Part shown: piece by piece, positions 23,090 to 34,327 of the stretch
How the letters are laid out: the number at the start of each line of letters is the position of its first letter
Numbering within the stretch: the stretch's first letter is position 1
Assembly (NCBI GenBank): GCA_030762935.1
Contig: CM060899.1
Coordinates: 58,020,501 to 58,084,500, forward strand
Length of the DNA stretch: 64,000 bases
Direction of reading: 5' to 3'
Source: Hymenopus coronatus
Taxonomy: Eukaryota > Arthropoda > Insecta > Mantodea > Hymenopodidae
The notes under the pieces: generated by a model
Seen by the model: only the letters and a program-made list of their open reading frames with translations
What the model was told of the DNA's origin: nothing
Database searches by the model: none
Program-made: the position numbers and the translations under genes

Positions 23090-23540
23090 CCAAGAAAATT
23101 TAGAGGAAAACTAGAGTTCTTACTTCACTTTTAATCAATTTGAAGAGTGTATAAATACATTAAGTCCACTTGTAATCCTAAATTGATATGAGGCAACTTT
23201 AGTATCTTAAGGAATATTTTTATATTTGGACTCAAAGAGGATAAAGAAAGGCATTTAATTAATCTGGTGGAAGAAATATTTGAGAAAAAATAACTGAAAC
23301 TAAACAGAATGGGAGGTAGTGGACTATTTTAGGATAAGAAGTGAAAATAAATGTGGGGCATTAAAAACACATGTGTCACTAGATGAGCAGGAGACGGATG
23401 TGGCTGTCTTGTAGAAAGCTAAGAGGCAAAACTGTGCAAATATAGGCAGGCTGAGTGTTGCCTCAATACCAAAGGGTATATTAGAAGTGGTTGATAGGAG
23501 GGAGGATTTACTTATAGGGTAAGAAAAATGGAAGTAGAGT
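23090..23540. other. no recognised feature
   Basis: No gene or repeat recognised. An upstream LRR-gene exon was looked for and not found. Confidence 0.35.
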
Positions 23541-23542
23541 TT

Positions 23543-23782
23543 TATTTATGGACGTAGTGTTTAATGCCCAATTTTACTACTATGGTATCACAGGTGATGA
23601 CACTGATGATACATGGAATGAAGATGGAGACCCGGTGCGATGCAGTGGCAGGGGAAATCAGAGAAAACCCACCCCTGTGCCGCTTTGTCCACCACAAATC
23701 TCACATGCAGTCACTTGGGATCAAACCTAGGCTGCATTGGTAAGAGGCAAGTAGTCTAACCATTCGGCCATGGCACAGCCTG
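23543..23782 (-). mobile_element. tRNA-derived SINE, second family
   Basis: On the reverse strand the head reads GCCATGGCCGAATGGTTAGA (A box) and GGTTTGATCCC (B box), followed by a body ending in GTAAAATTGGGCATTAAACA. The body recurs at 36470-36695, inserted in a LINE. The forward frame at 23548-23730 is only this repeat read backwards. Confidence 0.75.
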
Positions 23783-23875
23783 TGCAATTGAAAATAGAGT
23801 GTTGTTATATTAAACCTTTTTGTTTGAAGGGTTGGACTGCTGCACAAATCCAAACAGAATTGATGATGTTCGTAA

Positions 23876-24031
23876 TGGAAATGGCGTGTTATTTATGGAC
23901 GCTCTTTAACTGCTGTGGTCCTCAGCATCCCATTCTATATTGGGCGTGAAAGGCCACTTAATTTTGCTCAGAGGCCTCTCTATCAGGCTTGAGGTTCTTT
24001 TACGTGCCGTAAATCTACCATGGAGGGCGAT
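23876..24031 (-). mobile_element. tRNA-Val-like SINE, internally deleted
   Basis: Reads from GGAAATGGCGTGTTATTTAT to GCCGTAAATCTACC, then jumps to the last bases of the head (ATGGAGGGCGATGG). About half of the element is missing. It abuts the mariner transposase directly, so a deletion removed the mariner's left end and most of the SINE head. Confidence 0.8.
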
Positions 24032-25337
24032 GGATGATGTTCATGTAGACTCTGCATCATCATTGACCATTTACTTTTGGATTAATGAATTTAAAAGTGG
24101 TTGGACAAGCACCGAAGATGAGGTGAACTCCAGGCATCCAATTGAGGTGACCACACAGGTAACCAGCAACAAAATCCATGAAATAGTAATACAAGATTGC
24201 TGAATAAAAATTTGTTAGATTGCTGAGACTGTAAGCACCTCAACTGAGGGAGTGTATAATATTCTGTATGAAATATTGGCTAAGGAGAAGCTATGTGCAA
24301 GGTGGGTGCTGTGAATGCTCACAGTCGACTAAAAACACATCTGGAACAACATTTCAACAGGATGTCTGGCAATATTTAATCTCAATCCGCAAGACTTTTT
24401 GTATAAATTTGTGACTGTTGATGAAACCTGGACCCATCATTATCATTATACATCAGAGTCAAAATAATGGACAAAGGCTGGTGAAAATGCACTGAAGAGG
24501 CAAAGACGATTTTGCCAGCTGATAAGGCGATGGCCACTCTTTTTTGGGATTCCCAAGGAATAATTCTCATAAATTCATAATCATAACTGGATCCTATTAT
24601 GCTGCAATGTTAGATCCTTTAAAACTTGCATTGGCTGAAAAAAGACCAAATTTGGCTCACAAAAAATTGCTCTTTCAACAGGATAAAGTAAAGTAAAAGT
24701 AAATGGCATGTTATTTATGGACGCTCTTTTAACTACTATGGTTCTCAGCGTCCCATTTTAAATTGGGCGTGAAAGACCGGTTAATTTTCACAAACTGCAA
24801 AAGATAAAAAAAATATTGTTATATACAATTCTCTACCTCTCTATCAGGCTTGAGGTTCTTTTACATGCCGTAAATCTATGACACGGGACCAACGGTTTTA
24901 CTTCCCTTCCGAAGGAAGCCATGCTAAGGATTTTTACACCCAAAAAAATCCATCGTCCTCCACCAGGTTTGAACCGGATAATGCACCATCCCACACATCA
25001 GTGACAATAGCAAAGGTGCATAAATTGGGATGTTAATTGGTTCCTCATCAACCCTATTCACCAGACTTAGCCCCATGTGACTTCTTTCTATTCTCCAACT
25101 TGAAACTTTGGCTTGGTTGGAAGAAACTTTCATAAAATGAGGAAGTGATACTGCAGCCAATGAGCATTTTGCAGAGTTTGACAGAACATATTTTTCCGAC
25201 AAGTTGAAAAATTTGGAGGATCACTGGACCAAGTGTATATCTCTCGAATAAGACAATCTCAAGAAGTAAGGTGAGTTGTTTATGAAACAAACCTTTTTTC
25301 CTGCTTCCTTTTTACCAGGCTTATCAAACCATCCTCA
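24031..25337 (+). mobile_element. mariner transposon, left end lost, split by a SINE
   Basis: The transposase reads in order: an N-terminal segment WINEFKSGWTSTEDEVNSRH, VTVDETWTHHYHY with the first catalytic Asp, QQD/NAPSHTS with the second (split by the SINE at 24686-24975), and [15 protein letters not shown] with the third region. The right terminal inverted repeat TTATCAAACCATCCTCA ends at 25337, followed by TA. Stops and frame breaks make it dead. Same family as 560-685 and 40510-41783. Confidence 0.85.
24686..24975 (-). mobile_element. tRNA-Val-like SINE nested in mariner
   Basis: It lies inside the mariner DNA-binding/catalytic coding region. The 5-bp direct repeats GGATA (24681-24685 and 24976-24980) flank it, and the mariner reading resumes exactly across the junction. 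The head is truncated within the B box (GGTTTGAACC remains). An extra AT-rich segment of about 50 bases near 24780-24835 is absent from the other copies. Confidence 0.9.
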
Positions 25338-25339
25338 TA

Positions 25340-26060
25340 AAATACCTTCTAATTTTCATTCATAAATTCTAAAAGACTAAAAAGAATTTGTAAAGTCTTC
25401 ATTCAGAAGGCCACAGAGTATAAGACAGTTGCTGTACTTCACAACGGATGTATATGTAGAAATAAAAGCCAAGCTTTATATAAATGGCCATGATGTAAAT
25501 TAGAATCATACACAATGAATCAAGTACAAAATGCAGCCAAAATTAGTGGAGTCAAATGTACACTTTTTCTTACTATAGCACTTCAATACCCATGCTAGAA
25601 ATGAAGACACAATTTTTTCAAATACAAATATTTGTTTTTCAACATAGTAAGTACCCTTTTAGGGATATACACTTTTCTCAACATTCCCATCATTTTTTTA
25701 ACCCTTCCAAAAATAAGAACTCAGTAACTTATTTTATTCATCTTTCAAATTTAATTGTTAAAAGGACATGTCACATGCACATATATGTGTACAGATATTT
25801 ACAACTTGAGACCGTTAATTAGCTTCTCTAAAAAAACTATTGTTAGTTATTAATTATTTAGCAGTATATATTAAAGAGTACAAATGCTTATTAAACTTAT
25901 GTATTTAGCGGTGTAAATTCGGCTTGGAGCAAAGCAAATAGAAAGCTGACGCCAAGAAGCTCTTTGTTAATAGGGTTTCTTTTGTCCAGTCACATACCCA
26001 CGGCTCATGCTAGGGGTAAACCTTAAAATTCAAAAAAGATTAATTTTCCATTGTACAACA
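25340..26060. other. no recognised gene
   Basis: AT-rich. The frame at 25556-25822 (+) has no known domain. Nothing else supported. Confidence 0.4.
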
Positions 26061-26062
26061 TG

Positions 26063-26734
26063 TGTCATGGGGGTGTTGCGGTGCACCCTGGGATGAGAAC
26101 AGTGGATTTTGGGTAATATTTAAGTCAACTGCATAGCCTTTCTGTCCAATCAGAAAGAGGCCGCCATGACAGTATTTTTAGTATATAAGGAGTACAGGAA
26201 GGTACATCGGGGCTGTCTGTTGTCTGATCTTGCAATACTGTCATGCTGTTGGTTGTCAGACTGAATGTCATTTCTTCGCACAAAATCAAACATTGTAACT
26301 CGTACTGATAATAGTTTACAGCGCTCTAAGTCAAGTGTATTTAAAAGCAGTGACATGCATAAAATTATATTGTATAAAGCAGAATCAAAGAAGAAGTATA
26401 AATAATTATGTGTGAATAACCAAGTATTAAAGTTCCCAGCAAGTTTTTAAGTTAGCAGAATTGTGAAGCAAAGTGCTTGTCTCGCACCTCCTAGTTAGAA
26501 TAAACTCAAGGAAAGTTACGTACGTCTACATTCTTATAAGATCACTCCCTGAACTACCCCCATTAGCTGTACCACCCCGAGAGAGTTAACTATCGTGCAG
26601 ACCGAGCAACGCCGAGGCATTTCACCAGTAGTAGATTCACATCAACAGGTACATGGGTCTACTCATTGGTAGTGGAGTGAGTCTTAGAGCACCGCCAACG
26701 TCACCAATCTGGGCACGAAGCCGAGAACGTCGCA
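26063..26734 (+). mobile_element. probable LTR of an LTR retrotransposon
   Basis: Begins TGTCATGGGG and ends GTCGCA, the TG...CA ends of LTRs. It contains a TATA-like element (AGTATATAAGGAGTAC, near 26180) and a downstream AATAAA (near 26500). Two bases after the end comes TGGTGATCCGAACATGGTGA (26737-26756), placed like a primer binding site starting with TGG. The following leader is lost within about 60 bases and no gag or pol is present. It is more GC-rich than the surroundings. The boundaries are inferred, because no second LTR exists here for comparison. Confidence 0.5.
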
Positions 26735-26841
26735 TCTGGTGATCCGAACATGGTGATTAGGAGAGTACGCCACAACAATAAGTCCACTGCAAACTTAATC
26801 TACCTTGTATTACTCAATTTATATTCTTCAAGGCTATAAAA

Positions 26842-27015
26842 TTAATTTTCTATCTTTTTACCAATTCTAATATACATTTGTTGTTTATAATTTTTTTTTT
26901 CTTTAGGCAACTTATTAAATAGTTGCTTCCCCATACCTCTTACATCTTTATTATTTAAAATATCCCTAACAGTAGATCTAAAACATTCATTGTTGTTTCT
27001 TAAGCAATACTTATG
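26842..27015 (-). mobile_element. possible LINE C-terminal remnant
   Basis: The reverse frame has GKQLFNKLPKE preceded by a polar segment, resembling the FNALP/YNSLP block of the LINE C-termini here. It is cut by the mariner at 27018. Weak evidence. Confidence 0.3.
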
Positions 27016-27017
27016 TA

Positions 27018-28295
27018 CGAGGGTCGGCTGGTAAGTCCTGGACCTCTCAATGAAAACAGCAATTAAAAAAAAAAATTTTTTTTTTGCTTTATTTCTCAAC
27101 ATAATCTCCAGAAAGACTAATACATTTGTCATATTGATGTTCTAATTTAATTAAACTATCTATGTAGTGTGATTTATCAAGGTCCTCAAAATAGCTGTTT
27201 CCTGCATCAATGACCTTGTTGCTGTGAAATTTTTGTCCTCCAAGAAGTTTTTTGAGGTTTGGAAACAGGTGGTAATCACTGGGTGCTAGATCTGGCGAAA
27301 GGGTGGATGTTCAAGCAATTCAAACTTTAATTCGCATATTTTTTCCCATTGCAATGACTGAACGATGGGCTGGAACATTGTCGTGATGAAACAAGATTTT
27401 TTTTTTGCCAAATGAGGTCTTTTTCTTTTCACCTTTATCACTCAAAAGTTGCAGTAAGGTTGCATAGTAGTCACCAGTGATACTTTTACCCTTTTCCAAG
27501 TAATCAATAAAAATAATTCCCTGTGCATCCCAGAAAACCCTCACCATAACCTTGTTAGCTGACAAAATTGACTTTGCCTTTCTTGGAGTTGGTTCACCTG
27601 GTGCAATCAACTGTTTTGACTATGATTTCTTTCTGGAGTGTAGTGATGTATCCAAGTTTCATTTATGGTAATAAGCCATCTCAAAAATTCACTGGGATTT
27701 TTACGGTAGAGCTTCACATTCTTAACTTTGCAACTTTTGATCAGGTGTTAACAAACGCAGCACCTATCTTGCACAGAGCTTGTGAAAGTCCAAAACATTA
27801 CTTAAAATATTACCTACGCATTCTTTTGATATGTTTACGGCCTCTGCTATCTCAAACAACTTTAATCTGTGGTCTTCCTGTAGTAAACGATGAATTTTTT
27901 TCAATGATCTCTGGAGTTGTCACTTCTACAGGGTGTCCAGAGTGAAGCTCATCATTAGTGCTTGTATGTCCCATTTTAAACTTTGCAACCCACCTTTCAA
28001 TCATTGAATACGAATGGGCAGAGTCTTTCATTGTACTGTCCATTTCCTCCTTGATTTCTTAGGCGTTAAGCCTTTCAAATGGAAGTATTTAATCACTGCT
28101 CAGTTTTCCAAATCCTCCATTTTCGTGAAAACTCTAAAGTTGTCTGGTTTAGAATACTGCCATTCGAAAACTAGACAAGCTATTGACCTGTAACTATGGA
28201 TACAAGCTAGTCTAGAGTTAAACTATACAATGCTACTGTCTAACTGGTCTAGTGGTGCCATATCTGTGCAAGACCCGGGACTGATCAGCCGAACC
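27018..28295 (-). mobile_element. mariner transposon, full length, mutated
   Basis: It is 1278 bp long, the classic mariner size, bounded by TA at 27016-27017 and 28296-28297. The inverted termini CGAGGGTCGGCTGGTAAGTC and (reverse strand) GGTTCGGCTGATCAGTCCCG match imperfectly. On the reverse strand the N-terminal half (SMIERWVAKFKMGHTSTNDE) and catalytic half (ILFHHDNVPAHRS) are recognisable. The usual DETW motif reads NETW here, so the first catalytic Asp is lost, and there are frame breaks. A different subfamily from the other mariners. Confidence 0.88.
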
Positions 28296-28364
28296 TAGAA
28301 TATTGCCATTTATTTGCACCTCTTTGTGTAATAGAATATATTTTATGCTTTCATATATATAGAG

Positions 28365-28860
28365 TCTCAATTATCCAGCCTAACTGGGTCTGAACTGCGT
28401 TGGATAAGCAAAACTGTCAGATAATACAGAATAACTTGCTAAAGGGAGTAAAACAAGGTAGTTACTCCATAGGCTACTGCATTACTAAAACAAGGACATG
28501 TTTAGGTTCTGTATTTACAATTTACATGCTGTTTACCTACAATACAGCACAAAAAAAAAAAATTATATGTCTTACGAGAAAATACTTTTTAACATCTGCT
28601 TTCCTGCTGAAAGACGGCTCCTTGCTGTAAGATTTTGTCATCGTCAAAACATCAATAGCTTTGTTGCGCTTGCCTCCAACTGTTGCTCCATATAAGTTAA
28701 TGACATTTCCAGCGCATTTAATCCTTCGATGTGAGTCATCTTTTTCTCGTTTTGTTCTGCGGTGCTTCGTTCGTCATCCTTTTTTGAACACCATAGGTAG
28801 GGAAATTCAATTATCTAGAGACAAGATTAAGTTCAACTGGAAGTTGGAATGAAGAGCAAA
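28365..28860 (-). mobile_element. pogo/Tigger-like DNA transposon, 3' part
   Basis: The left end (28365-28450) has spaced ATTATCCAGCC, TGGATAAGC and AGATAAT motifs, the pattern of Tigger/pogo terminal repeats. On the reverse strand at about 28600-28790 a frame reads EKKMTHIEGLNALEMSLTYM then EQQLEASATKLL, matching the C-terminal dimer-like tail (ALE-TALTYLEQQ) of Tigger/jerky transposases, followed by stops. The DNA-binding and DDE regions are absent. Confidence 0.6.
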
Positions 28861-28864
28861 TATT

Positions 28865-29528
28865 GGCAATGGCCCAAAAAAAAAAAAAAAAAAAAATTAT
28901 TATATTAAGTGTTATAAAAATATGAGATAAACACCAAATATAGGAGTTAACTAGTTACAAAGAATCTTCTCAATTCTGTAGTTGAAGCCAGAGTGTTATA
29001 TAGGATTGAAATATGGGACCTGGAAAGATCGCAAAATCAATAGAGCTTTCAGAAAACAGGTTTTGGGTTTACTGTGCAGTATTGTTGAATGGGGTAGCAC
29101 AGGTAGTGTTAGGTGGATATTTCAGCAAAAAATATTATGGAATTTCCATTCTAGAAGTGAGTGATAGTAAAGAATGCTTTCCTATCCAGGAAAAATTTAA
29201 GTCAAAAGTATCATAGTTTGCCAAATTCAGCAAGTTTTCCCAATTGATCGGGATGACAAAATCTTGGATTAATAGAGATTACCAAAATAAAGGGTTCTAG
29301 AAATAAGTAGTAATGATATTGAGACAAGTCATAGAGAAAACAGTTCCTTGAAGCTCAATAGGAAAATAAAAATAGTTTAGGGCAGGAAAAAATATAAAGA
29401 TTTGCGATAAAGCAGGTAGAGAAGGATCTGCTTAGTAAAAAGAAACTATTTGTTAAATGAGAGAGAAATGAGAAAAGATGGCGCAATGAGAGCATAGAGA
29501 GAGCATTAAGAAAAAAAAAAATCTAATA
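28865..29528. other. no recognised gene
   Basis: Follows a 22-base A run (28878-28899), which may be the tail of a retroposed sequence. The overlapping frames at 28982-29216 (+) show no known domain. Confidence 0.35.
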
Positions 29529-30355
29529 TGTTCCATTCACATGACTTTCTTTAACTGTTCCGGAAATAAACTTTCCTTACAAAAGATTATTCTTTTATTT
29601 ATGTCATGTTAATCAAGACACACATTGCCAGAATTGATTTTATTATTTGCTTCTTTGTAAGTAGAAGGGAAAGAAGGGAATACACTAGGCTAAAGTGATA
29701 GTCAAATCTTTTAAAAGCTAATTGCTATGTGAAACAGTTGAAATTTGGATCTCTTTGTTTGCTAGGAGTAAAAAAAAGGAGAGATGAAAAGAAAGATGTC
29801 TCCCATTAGAGAAAAGTTCAAGTACCCTAAAATTGAAACCAATAACTTGTAATATCTTGAAAACGGTTAACTCTACAAAAAAGTGTATACATAAATTGTG
29901 CGTTTTAATGAGATTTACATTTTAGTGTAGTAAGTTTTCGTCTATCTCTTATAGTTTACCAGTTATACAAAAGCCATCCAGAGGCTATTCCCAGAAAATT
30001 CAAAATATACATTTTGTTTGTCATAAAAATATCTTAAACATATGACATCTTAACAACTATCGTTAGAGCCATTTTTGAGAAAATCATAAAGGGTAGTTGG
30101 GGTAGACTATTTTCTTGAAAATCTTTGTGTCACAGCCTTGGAAGATACTGAACTTAGTTTGGTATTTAACTGAGTTGTCATTTTTGAACCCCCCCCCCCC
30201 CCATACATGGACATGTTTAAAATATTTGCTTTGATTTTTATTCTGGGGATCTTAAAACCTGTATTTCCAATGAAATCTTGGTATCAATTTTGTTTTGTTG
30301 GTATACAATACCTTCTCTATCCAATATGTACATTATACACATGGGCAACAGAAAG
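29529..30355 (+). repeat. rep-A repeat, near full length
   Basis: Left end GTTCCATTCACATGACTTTC; right end ACCTTCTCTATCCAATATGT followed by CAACAGAAAGTA. A run of 15 C (about 30189-30202) occupies the place where other copies have the AC/GT tract. Confidence 0.8.
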
Positions 30356-30364
30356 TAAAAATGA

Positions 30365-30615
30365 AATGAAATTGAGTTTATTAATGATGCCCTTTAACTG
30401 GTGTGGTTCTCAGCATCCCATTCTAATTGGGCATGAAAGATTACTTAATTTTGCTCAATGGCCTCTTTATCAGGCTTGAGGTTCTTTTATGTGCTGTAAA
30501 TCTAACATGGGACTAACGGCTTTACTTCCCTTCTGAAGGAAGGCATGCAAAGGATTTCTATGTCTGAAACCCTGCAACCTTGGGAACCAGAAGCTAGTTA
30601 TTACTCCTACACCCA
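30365..30615 (-). mobile_element. tRNA-Val-like SINE, old divergent copy
   Basis: Recognisable blocks in reverse orientation: GTGTGGTTCTCAGCATCCCA, CAGGCTTGAGGTTCTTTTAT and CTTTACTTCCCTTCTGAAGG. The head is decayed. Much more diverged than the other copies. Confidence 0.75.
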
Positions 30616-30619
30616 GAGG

Positions 30620-31105
30620 ACAACAGCATTAAGGAAGAGGGGTATTAAAAGAATAGAACGGTTGTTAAATATAAATAGGAATGGAAATAAATTGTGATGG
30701 CCACCATATACAAATAACTTGGTGTTATGTGTATTGAGACACAAGCAACTTTATAATAACAAAATATGATTGGATGAGATTTTGGTACAAGTTTACTTTA
30801 ATTACAGAACAGATTTATGATGTACTTATTGTTAATTTTGACACACAGCTGTATTTGGATTATGTTTCGGCAGTGCTTGTTTCTTGAGTAATTACTGTTT
30901 TAGTTTTTATTAATTTCTTGGGCTAATTTCAGACTACATGTCTTAAGAGTGAAACCCAAGGATTCCAATGTTCCACAAGATATGTCATTCATTAATAATT
31001 CTTCCACATGAGTGTGGTATGAGCCACATATCTGAAAGGGAATGTGAGTTGGGGTATTTTCGGTGTTGAGTCTTCTTCAGCAAATTGTTGAGCTATTTAT
31101 TCAAT
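30620..31105. other. no recognised gene; family B hints
   Basis: No gene seen. Segments such as TTACTTTAATTACAGAACAGATTTATGA recur at about 31765-31790, suggesting part of repeat family B. Confidence 0.35.
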
Positions 31106-31107
31106 AT

Positions 31108-31109
<2 letters not shown>

Positions 31110-31163
<54 letters not shown>
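31110..31163. repeat. (TA)n microsatellite
   Basis: An uninterrupted run of TA dinucleotides of more than 50 bases. Confidence 0.95.
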
Positions 31164-31165
<2 letters not shown>

Positions 31166-31259
31166 ATACTTCGCAGAGTATATGTTCAAGTGAAAATATG
31201 AACCAAAGGAAAGTATCTGTGTATTTTTTAAAACAGCTGCTGTGTTGAATCTGCCAAAA

Positions 31260-33080
31260 TATTAAAATATGCTAAAGTTGAACAAAACGATAACTATGAG
31301 GCTGTATTTGGTTGGAAATAAATTCCATTAAGTTTCCTCAGGTGATCTGGATTTGAAATCCCAGTGATCTCAAGAAGAAGTAAAATCCTTGGCAATCAGC
31401 ACAAGTTAATATTTTTAATACTTTCAAATCCGGATAGCCTGTGGAAGTTTCACAATAAAAATCTTGTTAAAAGTTTACTTTGGCTGCAGAATGGTTTTGA
31501 GTTTTTTCCTCCAAAACTTCCTAATTTACGTTCCTTTAAAACACTTAGAAATCATTTTTGGAAACTCCAGTTTTACCGCTCTCCCGGCCTCCCCCCCCCC
31601 CCCCCCAACCTAGTTCATATATATACATACTAAACCTAACTTAACCTTCTGAAATCTCAAAGTCATGGGACCTTTTTGATTGCTGCAGCTTGCTATGTTG
31701 TAACAGCCTACACTGGATTGCCTGTGAAAGTTTTATGGAAGGTGTTGAAAATATTGGTAAAGAAACACTAACTGCAGAACAGATTTATGAATTTGGATTA
31801 TATTGCACAAGTTCTTGAGTAATTAATGCTTAAAGTTTTCACTAATTTTTTACAAGATAAACCCATGGCTCTAAGCAATTCACAAACAAGATTTCATTGG
31901 CTAGTTGTTCTGCCAAATGACATGAACCAATGTTGTGACCAATGATATTTGAAGATTTATGATAGGTCATTTTTATTTTGAATCAGTTAACAGCTGTGAA
32001 TTGTAATGGTGAGTAGAGTCTGCCATGCTGTTGCAAACTGCAGCGAATGAAGGGTCCTCTGATTCCAAGATTTTGTTGAGGAAAGTTAGTTTTAGCATGT
32101 GCGTAAATTAACTGGATTGAAATAAGGGATAAAATTGGAGTTTTCAAAAATCATTTCTTAAGGTTTTTGAAAAAGCAATGTAAATTACGGATTTTTGGAG
32201 GAAAAACGTCTGAAATCCGTTCTGCAGTCAAAGTAAACATTTACAAATCTGAAATCTGCTAGATTGTGAGGTTTTGACTTCTTCTTAGGATCATTAGGAT
32301 TTTAGCTTCAAAGATCCCATGGCTGTATCCTGTTATCGCTTCACAGTCGTGGCCTTCGGTCACAACAGCTCCACTCTTCTACTTATAAAATGCATTTTGT
32401 GGCTTAGGGTCTTCTACCTTGGGCTATGCTTTGGGCCCTAAAAGTTTATAACGGACCACTAAGAAACTACAAACTAGCTCTAATGGCAGAACAGCAAAAG
32501 AATCAAATCATGTATGGAAGTGGATAAATTCAATTCAATATTATTTTGGTCTTCATTATATAATTGGTAATGCATTAGATGAGTTAAGCCCTTTAATGCT
32601 AACTTTGTACTCACCAGTATATATGACAAAAATTGTTGAAATTGGTGTATTTGTTGGGAAAGGTCCTTTTCATCTGAGATGTCCAAGGTTACTGTACTGA
32701 TCACACTGTTAACATTAAAAATAAACATCAACCAGAGAACGTTCTTATATAATACTACATGATTTTTCGCATTACTTCCACATGTGATCCAGATTTTGCT
32801 TTTGTTATTCTGCCATTAGAACCGTTTTGTAGTTACTGGTCTGCTATAAACCTTTTGGGCTCTAAGTCGCAAACGTAGCCTACGGTGGGTGGCTCCAGGC
32901 CGCAAAACATAATCGAGGACCCGAGTGATCTACGAAGTTAAAACTCCAATAATGCCAAAAATAAGTCAAGTCAAAACTTCGGCAATCTACCGGAATTCAA
33001 ATCTGAAATTTAAAGTTTTCAACACTTTCAAATCTGGGTCCCTGATGGAAGTTTTACCTTTCATTCTAATTAACCTAAAA
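31260..33080. repeat. repeat family B, inverted pair of copies
   Basis: A forward copy (about 31320-32525) and a reversed piece (about 32755-33070) share blocks such as AGGTGATCTGGATTTGAAAT/ATGTGATCCAGATTTTGCT, the C-rich GGCTCTAAGTCGC region and CTCTAATGGCAGAACAGCAA. Within the forward part, 31440-31560 is also roughly the reverse complement of 32110-32260, both rich in the TTTGGAGG/CCTCCAAA block. No protein is recognised. Confidence 0.5.
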
Positions 33081-33084
33081 ATAT

Positions 33085-34300
33085 AAACTGCACCACAGAA
33101 TTAACTTACGGTTTTTCCCGCATGTGTCATCTTCCTCTTGACAGCCGAACTATTGCCAACCTTTCGACCAATTTGATTGCATGCAGTTGCGCAAGTCGGT
33201 GTCCACTTCAAAATAAACACGTTGTATTACCAAATATTACGTGATTAAGATAAGGTGGTAAGGTAGACGAGGTCATAGGCGCCTATTTATTTACAAAGCC
33301 AGGGGCATTGCCCCTCCAAAAATGTTATTGAAGGGGCCAGATCTCCCTAAAATTCCAATAAATTATTTAAATAATCCGAATGGAATTCCAAAGGATTAAT
33401 ATTATTTTAAATCCAGAGTTGAATGTTAAATAAAAGCAATGATGATGCAACAAAGCAGTAGACAGAGCTAGGAACATCGAAGTGACGAGAAAAAATAACA
33501 TTGTTCGTGAACTAAACATATTTGACAATACTTAATAAGCGATGGGGAAAACCTATATGGAATCTCAGGATTGGGATCAAGAAGACTCTCTTGATTGCGA
33601 TGATAAAGAATAGAGTTTAACAGCCAACATATTAATGTAATTATGTAAGTTTTCTCCAAAAATTGTGCCCCTAACATGTACTGAAACAAACTGAAGTAAA
33701 TAATCAAGGAAAATAACAAACGCCGAAATTGAGAGTTTCATGAGGGTTGGGAAGTGGTACAAGTATTGGAATAGACCGGCGCATTACAGCACATTCTTAT
33801 TTTCTGTTTATTTTTATTTTTACTTTGCGGCAATTTGTGCACGATGCATAGAAGGAATACGATTAATTATACATTTAATACATTACCAAATTGTGGCCAT
33901 TTGCTAGCATTAAGAACATCAACACAAAGTGCAGTTTTCTAATCTTGAACAAAATTATGAAACGATTTTTTTTTTCCGGTTGAACACTTTAAATTGTTGA
34001 ATACGCTTTACGCCTTTAATTCTTAGCAGAATCGATGAAGTGCTTTTACGTTAATGAGTGAATCATTTTTATTTAACATTGCACATTATTACGCAACTAT
34101 ATAGTAGTAATTGTTCTCTGCCATGCAATAGTTAGCGGAAGCTCAGATTAATGATCAAGCGGAAGTATAATGACCATTAATGACAGTATAGCAATTTTAG
34201 CTAGCATTTGTAAATAACTAATGTTCGCTAGGCAGTTTGACGTATTGAGAGCGTGTATTTGGTGCTGAATTGAATTGGTGTAACCCTTAAACAATTATTA
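33085..34300. other. fibrillarin 5' flank, no other gene
   Basis: No other gene is supported. The last few hundred bases should hold the fibrillarin promoter and 5' UTR if exon 1 is correct. No TATA box is obvious at a fixed distance, as is common for housekeeping promoters. Confidence 0.35.
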
Positions 34301-34302
34301 TA

Positions 34303-34327
34303 ATGATGAACGGGCGTGACTTAAAAG
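34303..34327 (+). CDS. Fib: fibrillarin exon 1 (predicted start)
   Basis: Reads MMNGRDLK plus one base, then the strong donor GTATGT at 34328. An in-frame TAA (34288-34290) precedes the ATG. The phase (one base, G) exactly fits exon 2, which opens with GT, giving Gly. The 5.9-kb intron this implies is long but in line with the gene. The choice rests on phase and splice signals, not homology. Confidence 0.5.

Noticed and set aside
23548..23730. 60-codon + strand frame
   Set aside because: It is the second SINE family read backwards; the same pseudo-protein appears at 36510-36690.
31063..31248. Open frame rich in Tyr-Ile
   Set aside because: It is the translation of the TA microsatellite.
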